A stretch of 64,000 nt of DNA, from positions 81,435-145,434 of the forward strand of contig CAZFJC010000003.1 in the NCBI GenBank assembly GCA_964518765.1, in the 5' to 3' direction. This document shows, piece after piece, positions 42,174-50,665 of this stretch (positions within the stretch are counted from its first letter, which is position 1; every line of letters begins with the position of its first letter). Below the pieces are notes generated by a model, which worked only from the letters and a program-made list of their open reading frames with translations, made no database searches and had not been told where the DNA came from. The translations under genes and the position numbers were made by a program. Source of the stretch: CAZPNX01 sp964518765. Its GTDB lineage: Bacteria > Edwardsbacteria > AC1 > EtOH8.

Positions 42174-42895
42174 TCCTGCTGATGCTGGATTTCGACGGGA
42201 CTCTGGCCCCCATCAGAAGCGATCCGAGGGAGGTCGTCCTGGGGCCTGAGACCAGAAGGGCTTTAAGGGGGATTCAAAAAAACCGTCAGATCAGGCTGGC
42301 GGTAATCAGCGGACGGAGCCTGGCCGACGTCAAAAAAAGGGTGGGCCTTGAAGGGCTCTATTACGCTGGATGTCACGGGCTGGAGATGGCCGGCCCTGGT
42401 TTTCATTACCTCCACCCTCAGGCCGTTAAAACCAGGCCGACTATAGAGAGCATCGCCCGGGATCTGCGGCAGAAAATGAAGTCGATACCGGGAATAACCA
42501 TCGAGGACAAGGGGTGGACAATAGCCGTCCATTTCCGAAAGGCCGGAAAGGTGGCCACTGATTTGGCTAAAACAACAGTAGCGCGGCTGACAAACGAACA
42601 CCGGGATAGGCTCCAGATAATGCTCGGCAGAAAGGTTCTGGAGATAATGCCCAGGCTTTGCGGCGGTAAAGGGATGGCGGTTGAAAGTTTGCTGCGGCGG
42701 CATAAAAAGGAGAGACCATTTCCCGTCTATGTAGGGGACGACATAACGGATGAGGCGGCCTTCCGAATAGTCAAGGGGCGGGGGCTTTGCATTCTAGTGG
42801 ATAGCCGGGAAAGGCCGGGGGGCTCGCTGGCCGATTACAGGATGAGCTCGATAGCCGAGGTGCGGAGATTTCTTGAGGCGTTTACACCGGTATGA
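42170..42895 (+). CDS. otsB: trehalose-6-phosphate phosphatase
   Basis: 241 residues of the HAD superfamily. Removes phosphate from trehalose-6-P. The nucleophile motif MLDFDGTLAPI is at the N-terminus. The Ser/Thr motif VISGRSL, the substrate-cap segment YYAGCHGLEMAGPG, and the C-terminal metal motif YVGDDITDEAAF follow. The first codon is GTG, overlapping the TreT stop as GTGA; an ATG four codons in (42182) is an alternative. Confidence 0.93.
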   Translation: MILLMLDFDGTLAPIRSDPREVVLGPETRRALRGIQKNRQIRLAVISGRSLADVKKRVGLEGLYYAGCHGLEMAGPGFHYLHPQAVKTRPTIESIARDLRQKMKSIPGITIEDKGWTIAVHFRKAGKVATDLAKTTVARLTNEHRDRLQIMLGRKVLEIMPRLCGGKGMAVESLLRRHKKERPFPVYVGDDITDEAAFRIVKGRGLCILVDSRERPGGSLADYRMSSIAEVRRFLEAFTPV

Positions 42896-44616
42896 GGACT
42901 TTTGTAAATAACCTTTGCAACAAACTGGCCCGAAGTAAAGGAGGCCTGTCGGCTCTGGGGCCGGCCAAGATGATGGCGGCCGGTGTATTGGTGGGGGCGG
43001 CCGTGGGCCTGGCGGCGGTTGGTTTTCGTTTTCTGATAAACCTCTCCTCAGGCTTTTTCTTTCCCCACGACCCAAGGCTATTTGGCCTAATGGGGCATTG
43101 GTGGCGATATCTGGCGGCGATGATCCCGGCTCTGGGCGGGCTGATCGTCGGTCTGGCCCTGCAGTATCTTCTGGGCGAGCAAAAAGGCATCTCCGGGATG
43201 CCCGAGGTATTGTGGTCGGTGGCGGTGAAGGGCGGCCGGCTAAGGCCCCGGATGGGGATAAAGGGCCTGCTCTCGGCCGTTACCATGGGCTCCGGAGGGT
43301 CGGCCGGCCCCGAGGGGCCGATAGTGGAGATCGGCTCCTCGCTGTCCTCGTACTTTGGCCAAAAGACGGGCCTCTCCCTGAGCGAGAACCGACTGTTCGC
43401 CGGTTGCGGGGCCGCTGCCGGGATAGCCGGTGTGTTCGGGGCGCCTCTGGGGGGGCTGTTCTTCGCCCTGGAGGTGGTGCTGGGAGAGTTCAGCATCTCA
43501 TCATTTACGCCCGTGGTGCTTTCGGCCGTGGCGGCCTCGGTGGTCTCCAGGTCGTTCTTCGGAGACCAGCCGGCGTTCCAGGTAACGGTCGTCTCTCTTG
43601 GGTCTCTTTGGGACACGATCCCCTACCTGCTGCTGGGCATTTTTTCCGGCTTGGTATCGGTTTTATTCGTCTCGTCCATCTCCCGATCCCAGGAATTTTT
43701 CCGGGGGCTCCCCCTGCCCCTGTGGGGCAAAACCGCCCTGGGAGGCCTGGCGGTCGGTGTCATCGGCTTGGCCACCCCTCAGGTCTTGGGCGAGGGATAT
43801 CATGCCGTGACCTCGGCCCTGGCCGGCAACCTGGCCTGGTGGCTGGCGCTTTCCCTGATGCTGGCCAAGATCCTGGCCACAGCCGGCACCTTGGGGTCGG
43901 GCGCCCCCGGAGGCGCTTTTGCCCCCGCCCTCTTCGTCGGCGCCATGTTGGGAAGCGCCTTCAATCAGGCAGCCAGCGAAATATTTCCAAAGGTCTTCGC
44001 CTTTAATCCCTCATATCCGCTGGCCGGAGCCGCCGGACTGGTAGCCGGCTCCCTGGGGGCGCCCATCGCCGCCGGCCTTATCGTTTTCGAAGTCTCGGGG
44101 ACCTACCGGGTGGTGCTGCCTTGCCTGATAGCGGTGGCCGCATCCGCAGCTATCGCCCACCGCATGAAAAGGGGATCGCTGTATACCCAGACGCTGGCCA
44201 ATGCCGGCCTGCCGGTGGAGCAATTAAGGCGGCTGCCGCACCTTTCCGCCCATACCTGCCGCCAGGCGATGCGCCGCCAGTTGACGGCCGTCCTGCCCGG
44301 GGCTCCCCTGACAGATATTATCAAGATATTCTCCAGCATGGACCAGGAACTTCTGCCGGTGATAGACGCGGACAACCGCTATCTGGGAGCTATCTGCTGG
44401 TCGCAGCTGCGCTGCTTTTTGGCCGAGGGGAGCCCCGAAGGGCCGATCATCGCTCACGATGTAATGTTGAGCACCCCGACGGTCTTGCCAGAGGACAGCC
44501 TCTCTTTGGCGTTGATGCACCTTATAAAGGAAGACCTGCAGGAACTGCCGGTGGTGGAGGAGGGAAAGCTGGTGGGCCTGCTAGAGGGCAAGGCGATACT
44601 TGGAGGGCGGTATTAG
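42892..44616 (+). CDS. ClC family chloride channel/transporter with CBS domains
   Basis: 574 residues. The ATG overlaps the phosphatase stop (ATGA). The ClC core (about 1-430) has the anion-selectivity motifs GSGGSAGPEGPIVEIGS, with the gating Glu in PEGP, and GSGAPGGAFAPALFVG. The C-terminus has two CBS domains (about 440-570; DIIKIFSSMDQELLPVIDADNRY, DLQELPVVEEGKLVGLLEG), usually adenine-nucleotide sensors. Presence in an operon of trehalose genes suggests a role in osmotic or ion balance. Confidence 0.9.
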   Translation: MRTFVNNLCNKLARSKGGLSALGPAKMMAAGVLVGAAVGLAAVGFRFLINLSSGFFFPHDPRLFGLMGHWWRYLAAMIPALGGLIVGLALQYLLGEQKGISGMPEVLWSVAVKGGRLRPRMGIKGLLSAVTMGSGGSAGPEGPIVEIGSSLSSYFGQKTGLSLSENRLFAGCGAAAGIAGVFGAPLGGLFFALEVVLGEFSISSFTPVVLSAVAASVVSRSFFGDQPAFQVTVVSLGSLWDTIPYLLLGIFSGLVSVLFVSSISRSQEFFRGLPLPLWGKTALGGLAVGVIGLATPQVLGEGYHAVTSALAGNLAWWLALSLMLAKILATAGTLGSGAPGGAFAPALFVGAMLGSAFNQAASEIFPKVFAFNPSYPLAGAAGLVAGSLGAPIAAGLIVFEVSGTYRVVLPCLIAVAASAAIAHRMKRGSLYTQTLANAGLPVEQLRRLPHLSAHTCRQAMRRQLTAVLPGAPLTDIIKIFSSMDQELLPVIDADNRYLGAICWSQLRCFLAEGSPEGPIIAHDVMLSTPTVLPEDSLSLALMHLIKEDLQELPVVEEGKLVGLLEGKAILGGRY

Positions 44617-44631
44617 ACCTCGGTAAGCCGC

Positions 44632-44663
44632 GGGCGGCGGCCCATTCGGGCCGCCCCTTTTTT
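44632..44663 (+). terminator. terminator of the trehalose operon
   Basis: GGCGGCCC / GGGCCGCC stem with ATTC loop, then CCTTTTTT. It lies 16 nt after the ClC gene. Confidence 0.85.
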
Positions 44664-44686
44664 CAGCACACTTTGGACCGAAATCC

Positions 44687-45106
44687 TCATTCCCCGATTA
44701 TCTTCACCAGCACCCGCTTACGCCTTTTTCCATCGAACTCACCATAGAATATCTGCTCCCAGGGCCCGAAATCCAGCCTGCCGCCGGTGACGGCCACCAC
44801 CACCTCACGGCCCATGATCTGCCTCTTGAGGTGCGCGTCCCCGTTGTCCTCTCCGGTCCGGTTGTGAAGGTAGCGGGAGACCGGCTGGTGCGGGGCCAGA
44901 TCCTCCAGCCAGCGCTCGTAGTCCTGGTGCAGTCCGGCCTCGTCGTCGTTGATGAAAACCGAGGCAGTGATGTGCATGGCATTGACCAGACACAGGCCCT
45001 CGGACACACCGCTCTCCCTAAGGCATTCCGCCACCTGGGGGGTGATATTGACGAAGCCCCGGCGGGAGGGGAGGTTGAACCAAAGCTCCTTGCGGTACGA
45101 TTTCAT
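44687..45106 (-). CDS. YjbQ family protein (UPF0047)
   Basis: 139 residues. Family signatures: FVNITPQVAECLRESGVSEGLCLVNAMHITASVFINDDEAGLHQDYERWLEDLAP, and HLKRQIMGREVVVAVTGGRLDFGPWEQIFYGEFDG at the end. Members bind a metal through His and Asp/Glu residues and some have thiamine-phosphate-synthase side activity. Divergently transcribed from the 45196 gene. Confidence 0.92.
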   Translation of the reverse strand: MKSYRKELWFNLPSRRGFVNITPQVAECLRESGVSEGLCLVNAMHITASVFINDDEAGLHQDYERWLEDLAPHQPVSRYLHNRTGEDNGDAHLKRQIMGREVVVAVTGGRLDFGPWEQIFYGEFDGKRRKRVLVKIIGE

Positions 45107-45132
45107 GATGGCTGGTTCGACCCAATTATTTC

Positions 45133-45161
45133 TTGCATTTTAGCACGCTTTGCGGGATAAT
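45133..45161 (+). promoter_or_regulatory. sigma70-like promoter of the 45196-rsmG-HAD unit
   Basis: TTGCAT (45133-45138) and GATAAT (45156-45161) with a 17-nt spacer, 34 nt before the ATG at 45196. Confidence 0.5.
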
Positions 45162-45195
45162 AACAAGATACTATTTAGTCGCGCGGAGTAATTCG

Positions 45196-45735
45196 ATGGA
45201 AAGGAAAAAAAGCATAAAAGGTGAGGGCCTGCCGCCCGGCATTGCCGGTAGGATCAGGGAGATACTGCGGGACGACCCGGACTTTTTGGTTCCGGTCAAA
45301 AAGCTCATGAAGCACTTTCTGAAGGACGAGCCTCTGCCGGAATACCCCGAGTTTCTGGCCGGGCTCAAGGCCGAGCCCGACCTGGTGGTGATGGACCTGG
45401 AGGACAAGTCGGACAATGACTACTGGGACGAAGTCGAGATGGAAAAACTGGGCTACTATACCGGACCCAGGGTGAGGCTCAAGGACCGGGTGCCCTCGCC
45501 GGCCGACATCGCCGACATCCTCAAGCGACACACCGACCGGATGATGGAGTCCCTGGGCCAAGCTTATTGTCTGGGGGCCGAGGGCTTTACCGAGGAGGAG
45601 GAGGACGGAATGCTGGCCCTGCTGGAGCGGGCCAAGAGCCTGCGTGACGCGGTGCAGAAGGCGATACCAGTTCCGAAGAAAAAGGCCAGGAAGAGTGGAA
45701 GCCGGACAAAGGGAAGAAAGGGAAGCGCTTCTTAG
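45196..45735 (+). CDS. conserved-looking hypothetical protein
   Basis: 179 residues, soluble. A Lys-rich start (MERKKSIKGEG) leads into DDPDFLVPVKKLMKHFLKDEPLPEYPEFLAGL, an acidic middle (DLEDKSDNDYWDEVEMEKLGYY) and a basic, probably disordered tail (KKKARKSGSRTKGRKGSAS). I do not recognise a family. It shares a promoter with rsmG, whose likely GTG start lies 41 nt inside the end of this gene. Confidence 0.6.
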   Translation: MERKKSIKGEGLPPGIAGRIREILRDDPDFLVPVKKLMKHFLKDEPLPEYPEFLAGLKAEPDLVVMDLEDKSDNDYWDEVEMEKLGYYTGPRVRLKDRVPSPADIADILKRHTDRMMESLGQAYCLGAEGFTEEEEDGMLALLERAKSLRDAVQKAIPVPKKKARKSGSRTKGRKGSAS

Positions 45736-46504
45736 CGGGGCGCGGTCGCTGGGCATGGCACTGGGCCAGAGGGAGCTCGACCTCTTGATGCGCTATGCCG
45801 AGCTGGTCCGCCAATGGAACCAAAGGATAAACCTAGTCTCCAGGAAGGACATAGGCAATCTGGTCTCCGGCCACATCGTCGACTCGCTGGCCGGGGTGCC
45901 GGTGCTGGAAAGGCTCCTGGCTGGCGATCCAGCCGGGAAGGCGGTGTCCCTCGAAAGCCAGGCAAGGGGTCATTCTCGGGATGACACCGCGCCCCCCCAC
46001 CCGCCCTCGACAGCTGGGATCCCGGATCGGAAGAGCACATCGGACCCTCGTCCACTCAAGGTCATGGATTTGGGCTCTGGCGGTGGACTGCCGGGCATCC
46101 CGCTCAAGATCTGCCTGCCTTACGTCGATCTCACCTTGGTGGAGTCGACCAAGAAGAAGTCGCGGTTCCTGGAGGCGGCTGTGCGGGAGCTCGGACTGGA
46201 GGGGGTGACGGTGATCGACCGCCACTCCAAGGAGCTGGAAAAGGATCCGGACCACCGTGGTCGGTACGACTTGGTTCTAGCCCGAGCGGTGGCGGAATTA
46301 AAAGACCTTTTAGAGTTGGCCTTCCCGTTTCTCAAAGATAGAGGAAGGCTGATAGCCTTTAAAGGGGCGAGGGCGGGAGAGGAAGTTGCCGGAGCCATTT
46401 CTGTGCTGAAAAGGCTGCAGGGAACATTCGAAAACACTGATGTTGCGATGGTCTCGAAATTCGAACAGGGAAAACAGTTTATCATAATAAGGAAAATCGG
46501 GTAG
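45695..46504 (+). CDS. rsmG: 16S rRNA (guanine(527)-N7)-methyltransferase RsmG with an in-frame insertion
   Basis: Methylates G527 of 16S rRNA. The GTG at 45695, with AGGAAG nearby, is chosen because the frame reads through to the normal N-terminal helix (RELDLLMRYAELVRQWNQRINLVSRKD); ATG 45755 is an alternative. HIVDSLAGVPVLERL is followed by about 38 extra residues (KAVSLESQARGHSRDDTA and on), and only then by SAM motif I (KVMDLGSGGGLPGIPL). The catalytic-fold remainder is normal. The extra stretch is probably an inserted repeat kept in frame. Confidence 0.9.
   Translation: MEAGQREEREALLSGARSLGMALGQRELDLLMRYAELVRQWNQRINLVSRKDIGNLVSGHIVDSLAGVPVLERLLAGDPAGKAVSLESQARGHSRDDTAPPHPPSTAGIPDRKSTSDPRPLKVMDLGSGGGLPGIPLKICLPYVDLTLVESTKKKSRFLEAAVRELGLEGVTVIDRHSKELEKDPDHRGRYDLVLARAVAELKDLLELAFPFLKDRGRLIAFKGARAGEEVAGAISVLKRLQGTFENTDVAMVSKFEQGKQFIIIRKIG
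45945..46058 (+). repeat. inserted repeat-like segment inside rsmG
   Basis: The DNA here has the look of dispersed palindromic repeats, not codon-biased coding sequence: a GTCATTCTCGGGATGAC inverted block, a C-rich run and a GGGATCCCGG palindrome. It encodes Pro-, Ser- and Arg-rich residues in a gene otherwise conserved. Boundaries are approximate, from the alignment of the family in memory. Confidence 0.45.
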
Positions 46505-46508
46505 AAAC

Positions 46509-47201
46509 TTGGCGGAAAAACAGCGGAAGTTGGTCCTCTTCGACGTCGACGGCACCCTGGTGCACTGCGGGCCGACGCCGCGTCGTGTCTTCAAGCGGGC
46601 GCTGGAGCAGACCTTCGGCACCGCCGGCCCCATCGACGGCTGGGTATTCGACGGAAAGACCGATCCGCTCATAGTGCGCGAGCTGATGGACGCAGCCGGC
46701 GTGGCCTGGAGCGACGCTCAGATAGCCTCGGCCCTCAGGCTCTATGTGGAGGGCCTGTCCCGGGAGCTGCCGGCCGAGCCCGCGAAGAGGATCCTGCCAG
46801 GCGTGATGGGATTGCTTGAGGAGCTCAAGAAAAGCGGGGCCCTGCTGGGCCTGCTGACCGGCAACGTCCGGGCCGGGGCCAGGGCCAAGCTGGAATCTCT
46901 GGGGCTCTGGGACTATTTCCCTTTCGGGGGCTTTGCCGACGACTCGCATATCAGGAGTGAGATAGCCACGGCGGCGGTGGCCCGGGCCGGGGAGCATGCC
47001 GGCAGGGAATTCGTCGGAAAAGATATAGTAATTATCGGAGACACTCCCCATGACATGCGGTGCGGCCGCCACCTGGGAGCCAAAGCGGTGGGGGTGGCCA
47101 CCGGCAGGAGCGCGGCGGATGAGCTGCTGGCCGCCGGGGCCGAGGCGGCCTTCGGGGATTTCACCAACGCCGGCAAAGTCGTCGATACTATATTATTATA
47201 G
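46509..47201 (+). CDS. HAD-superfamily hydrolase (phosphoglycolate phosphatase-like)
   Basis: 230 residues, starting at TTG (46509), 4 nt after the rsmG stop. The nucleophile motif is LVLFDVDGTLVHCG; the helical cap is next; GLLTGNVRAGARAKLESLGL is motif II; IIGDTPHDMRCGRHLGAKAVGVATG is motif IV. Substrate unknown. The last codons and stop lie inside a perfect 9-bp inverted repeat (GATACTATA / TATAGTATC, 47184-47205). Confidence 0.88.
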   Translation: MAEKQRKLVLFDVDGTLVHCGPTPRRVFKRALEQTFGTAGPIDGWVFDGKTDPLIVRELMDAAGVAWSDAQIASALRLYVEGLSRELPAEPAKRILPGVMGLLEELKKSGALLGLLTGNVRAGARAKLESLGLWDYFPFGGFADDSHIRSEIATAAVARAGEHAGREFVGKDIVIIGDTPHDMRCGRHLGAKAVGVATGRSAADELLAAGAEAAFGDFTNAGKVVDTILL

Positions 47202-47217
47202 TATCATTTGCAAATCG

Positions 47218-47275
47218 AAAAGCCCCGCCGCTCCGCCTTCGTTAAAGCCATGGCGGATGAAAAGGCGGGGCTTTT
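47218..47275. terminator. bidirectional terminator between HAD and the PorT-like barrel gene
   Basis: Twelve-bp stem AAAAGCCCCGCC / GGCGGGGCTTTT enclosing a second smaller stem (CCGCC/GGCGG). U-tracts occur on both strands. Confidence 0.8.
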
Positions 47276-47288
47276 GCTTACCGCGCGG

Positions 47289-47813
47289 TCAGAACATGTA
47301 GTATCCCAGCATTACCGAGATGGCGGAGTTCTTGACCGTGAAGTCCCCCTCTTTATCGACAGTGCTCATGCCCATGGTATAGCGTGCTTCAACCGATATC
47401 TTGGCGGGGGTTTTCAGTTCGGCTCCGAGAACAAGGCCCAGATCAGTGCTTTTAATGTTATCCTTGATGTCGACGGAACCGCCGTTGGACAGCTCGGCTT
47501 TCATCAAATAGCCCAGGGCCGGCCCGGCATAGATGCTGGGCACGATTATCTTTCCGAAGGAAAATTTTACCAGCACCGGGACCTCAACGTATTCGTGCTT
47601 TTCCTTTATGGTGGTTCCCAAAAGATCGAATTGCGCGCCTTTCTGGGAGTAGAGGACCTCCGGCTGTAATTTAAGAGCAATCAGGTCCAGGCAGAGGAAA
47701 GCTCCCCCAACGGCGCCCATTTTCGACTCAAAACCCTCGGCGTCAGATCCAACGATATTTGACATGTTTAGACCGCCCTTGACGCCAAAAGACGGCAGGA
47801 GAGCATGGGCCAT
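47289..47813 (-). CDS. PorT-like outer-membrane beta-barrel protein, signal peptide frameshifted
   Basis: 174 residues in this frame (MAHALLPSFGVKGGLNMSNIVG), an eight-strand-type barrel resembling the PorT/outer-membrane beta-barrel family, ending VMLGYYMF. An ATG at 47862 with GAGGAG upstream would begin a perfect signal peptide (MKK-LLFLALVVVLSFGMAHA), but it is one base out of frame: the run AAAA after ATGAAG needs one A fewer. Thus the whole gene probably spans 47289-47862 with a one-base frameshift in the leader. Without the leader the protein could not be exported. Confidence 0.7.
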   Translation of the reverse strand: MAHALLPSFGVKGGLNMSNIVGSDAEGFESKMGAVGGAFLCLDLIALKLQPEVLYSQKGAQFDLLGTTIKEKHEYVEVPVLVKFSFGKIIVPSIYAGPALGYLMKAELSNGGSVDIKDNIKSTDLGLVLGAELKTPAKISVEARYTMGMSTVDKEGDFTVKNSAISVMLGYYMF

Positions 47814-47983
47814 GCCGAATGACAGGACAACGACCAGGGCCAGGAACAGCAGTTTTCTTCATTTTACACTCCTCAGTTTGTTGGATTGGCGACGGTCCGA
47901 TGATCGGTAAAAGAATAATACAGCCGGTGGGTTAAATCAACATATTTCTGAAGGTTTTTAGGGCGAACGCCCCACTGTTTCGC

Positions 47984-48012
47984 TTGACAAAACAAGCAGG
48001 CTGTATTATCAT
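47984..48012 (+). promoter_or_regulatory. sigma70-like promoter for parA
   Basis: TTGACA (47984-47989) and TATCAT (48007-48012) with a 17-nt spacer. The leader would be about 17 nt, with no ribosome-binding site before the parA ATG. Confidence 0.6.
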
Positions 48013-48035
48013 AAGTATCCTGTGTTCAAAAGATT

Positions 48036-48812
48036 ATGACCCGGATCATCGCCATCGCCAACCAAAAGGGCGGGGTGGGCAAGACCACCACCGCCATCAA
48101 CCTGGCCGCCTCCCTGGCCGCCCTGGAGAAGAGGGTGCTTTTGGCCGACATCGACCCCCAGGCCAACGCCACCAGCGGGCTGGGCATCGAGAAGCCCTCG
48201 GTGGAGCGTGGGGCCTATGATCTGCTGCTGGACGGGGCCGGGGCGGCGGATCTCATACTTCCAGCTCAGCTCGACAGGCTTTTCCTGCTGCCATCCCAGA
48301 TAGACCTGGCCGGGGCCGAGGTGGAGATGGCGGCGATGGATGGCCGGGAGTTTCTGCTCAAGCCCAAGTTGGAAGCGCTGCGCGGCCAATATGATTACAT
48401 CCTCATCGACTGTCCGCCGTCGCTGGGGCTTTTGACGGTCAACGCCCTGGCCGCGGCCGACTCGGTGCTGGTGCCCATCCAGGCCGAGTACTACGCCCTG
48501 GAGGGTCTGGGCCAGCTGATGGGGACCATAGAGATGGTGAAGGAAAGCCTGAACCCGGGCCTGGAGATCGAGGGGATACTGTTGACCATGTACGACTCCC
48601 GCCTGAACCTGGCCCACCAGGTGGCCGACGAGATTAGGAAGCACTTTCCCGACAAGGTCTACAAAACGATCATCAATCGTTCTGTCCGCCTGGCCGAGGC
48701 TCCTTCGCACGGAAAACCGGTGATCACCTACGACATCGGCTCTTCCGGGGCCCAAGCCTACCTGGCCCTGGCCCGGGAGTTGGCTGGTAAGCACAAGCGA
48801 GAATCGCCATGA
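48036..48812 (+). CDS. parA: chromosome-partitioning ATPase ParA (Soj)
   Basis: 258 residues. Deviant Walker A KGGVGKTTTAINLA at the N-terminus, VLLADIDPQANATSGLG (A'), and Walker B YDYILIDCPPSLGLLT. It binds DNA non-specifically as an ATP dimer and, with ParB on parS, moves origins apart. Unlike most chromosomes, parB is not next to it but 6 kb downstream. Confidence 0.96.
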   Translation: MTRIIAIANQKGGVGKTTTAINLAASLAALEKRVLLADIDPQANATSGLGIEKPSVERGAYDLLLDGAGAADLILPAQLDRLFLLPSQIDLAGAEVEMAAMDGREFLLKPKLEALRGQYDYILIDCPPSLGLLTVNALAAADSVLVPIQAEYYALEGLGQLMGTIEMVKESLNPGLEIEGILLTMYDSRLNLAHQVADEIRKHFPDKVYKTIINRSVRLAEAPSHGKPVITYDIGSSGAQAYLALARELAGKHKRESP

Positions 48813-49447
48813 GGTTGCCAAAAGTATTCTGGACGGCAAGGATCGGACTGGCCGCGGCCCTGGCCGCCATCCTTGTTGTCGGCTGCGCCACCCTGGGGGA
48901 AATAGCCAGCGTCATGACCAACCTCCAAAGGCTCCAGTTCCGGGTGGCCGGGGTCCAAGGCTTCGCTTTGGCCGGCATCGGCCTTTCCGGCAAGCAGCGG
49001 GTGGCCGACTTCTCGGTCTTCGACGCCTACAAGCTGATGAAGGCCTTCAACGACCGCAGGCTGCCGGCCAGCTTCACCCTGGACGTCGAGGCCAAGAACC
49101 CCAACGACGGCACCGGCGGCTCCACCCGGACCGTCTCCACCCTCACCAGCTTCGAGTGGCGGCTGCTGATAGACGGAAAGTCCACGGTCTCCGGCAACAT
49201 CGACAAGCCAGTCGAGATCCCCGGCACCGGCCAGGCGGCCACCATACCCCTGAGCATCAGCCTGGACCTGGTGGAGTTCTTCAAAGAGAAGGGCTACGAC
49301 GACCTACTGAACCTGGCCCTGGCCCTGGGCGGCGCCAAGAGCGACATCTCACGCCTCTCCCTGGACGCCCAGCCCCGGGTCTCCACCCCGCTGGGGGAGA
49401 TAACCTACCCGGGGAGGATAACGGTGGTGTCGAAGGAGTACCGGTGA
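48809..49447 (+). CDS. LEA14-like lipoprotein
   Basis: 212 residues. The ATG overlaps the parA stop by 4 nt (ATGA). Lipoprotein signal MRLPKVFWTARIGLAAALAAILVVGC (lipobox VVGC). The rest is a single all-beta domain like LEA type 2 / WHy proteins (ADFSVFDAYKLMKAFNDRRLPASFTLDVEAKNPN, PVEIPGTGQAATIPLSISLDL). Such domains are associated with desiccation or stress; role unknown here. Co-transcription with parA is odd. Confidence 0.7.
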   Translation: MRLPKVFWTARIGLAAALAAILVVGCATLGEIASVMTNLQRLQFRVAGVQGFALAGIGLSGKQRVADFSVFDAYKLMKAFNDRRLPASFTLDVEAKNPNDGTGGSTRTVSTLTSFEWRLLIDGKSTVSGNIDKPVEIPGTGQAATIPLSISLDLVEFFKEKGYDDLLNLALALGGAKSDISRLSLDAQPRVSTPLGEITYPGRITVVSKEYR

Positions 49448-49502
49448 GTCGGCCTCGTAATTATAATGAGCGATGGCCTGACGTATTTGAAGGTATAGTG
49501 CT

Positions 49503-50648
49503 ATGAAGTTTTATGCATTGCTGATCGCAAGCCTGCTTGCTTCCTGCGGCATGGCGTGGGCCCAGGCGGACGACGTTCTTTTGGATCCGTTCTGGGATTT
49601 CTACGCCGAGAATCCGTTCCCGCCGGAAGCGTCCGGCCGGGGCTTTGCCGGCATCGCGGGACAGGGCGATGTCGCCCTGTCCCTGTTGAATCCCGCGGCC
49701 ATGGCCAATATCTACGGCTGGCAGGTCGTTGGCGGAGGGGGCACCAAGACTCGGCTGCCATGGCTAAAGGGGATATGGGACGACGTCGGCAGCATGTACG
49801 TCGAGGCTCTGCATCCCAGCGCCTATATAGGCTTGGGGTACAGCCTGGGCGAAAGATGGCAGCTGGGCTTGGTCTACCATGACGCATACAGCTTCTATTT
49901 CGACGGGGGAAAAGGCGAGGCCCTTGATGAGCTGGGCAACATAATTGGCACAACGGAATTTATCAGCAAGGCCAGGATGGGCAAGGTAACTGTTCCTATT
50001 GCTTTTTCACTAAGTCGTAACGCCGTTGTCGGGATGGCCTTGGATTTCGGAATAAATTACAGGTATGACAACTTCAGGACACTCGACGTCAAAAGATATA
50101 GCGAAGCCACCTGGTACAACGTCCTTCCCAGGCTGGGGGCAGTGATCAGGTTAAGCGAATCAGTGAACTTGGGGGTCACGGCTTCACCTAAGTGGGAATC
50201 CAGTTACGACATCAAGTCAGTGAATCTACTGGGCCAGGCGGTAACGTCAAGGTTCCGTTATACCTCTCCCTTGAAAATAGGCGCAGGGCTGAGCTACCGT
50301 CCCGTCCACAGTCCCGTGGACATATATTTAGACGGACGTTACGTAAGGTTAGCGGAGGAAGACAACTATCTGATCGACCGTTTTGACGTGCATTTCGGGG
50401 CTGATTACACCAGGGACAACTGGCAAGCCAGGGCGGGGTTTTTCACCAAACGCGATTATAGGCAATCAGAACCGAACTGGTTGTACATTCTCCCGGTCGG
50501 CAACGACCATCAGTACTTCCTCACCTGCGGCCTTACCAGGTATTTCGGCTTCTGGGGGCTCAGCCTTTCCCTGATGGACAGCCATCTGCTGTCGGCCGGG
50601 GAGTGGAAGACGACCGTGGCCAACGGCGGCGTCAGTTATCTATTTTAA
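49503..50648 (+). CDS. FadL/PorV-like outer-membrane protein
   Basis: 381 residues with a signal peptide (MKFYALLIASLLASCGMAWA). The mature start GFAGIAGQGDVALSLLNPAAMANI is the hallmark of the OMPP1/FadL/PorV-type barrel family. Multiple amphipathic strands follow, ending in NGGVSYLF. Might be a transport channel or a PorV-type secretion shuttle. The latter would fit the FlgD-like C-terminal domain of the nearby subtilase, but that link is inference. Confidence 0.8.
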   Translation: MKFYALLIASLLASCGMAWAQADDVLLDPFWDFYAENPFPPEASGRGFAGIAGQGDVALSLLNPAAMANIYGWQVVGGGGTKTRLPWLKGIWDDVGSMYVEALHPSAYIGLGYSLGERWQLGLVYHDAYSFYFDGGKGEALDELGNIIGTTEFISKARMGKVTVPIAFSLSRNAVVGMALDFGINYRYDNFRTLDVKRYSEATWYNVLPRLGAVIRLSESVNLGVTASPKWESSYDIKSVNLLGQAVTSRFRYTSPLKIGAGLSYRPVHSPVDIYLDGRYVRLAEEDNYLIDRFDVHFGADYTRDNWQARAGFFTKRDYRQSEPNWLYILPVGNDHQYFLTCGLTRYFGFWGLSLSLMDSHLLSAGEWKTTVANGGVSYLF

Positions 50649-50665
50649 TATAGTGTGAGAGAAAC

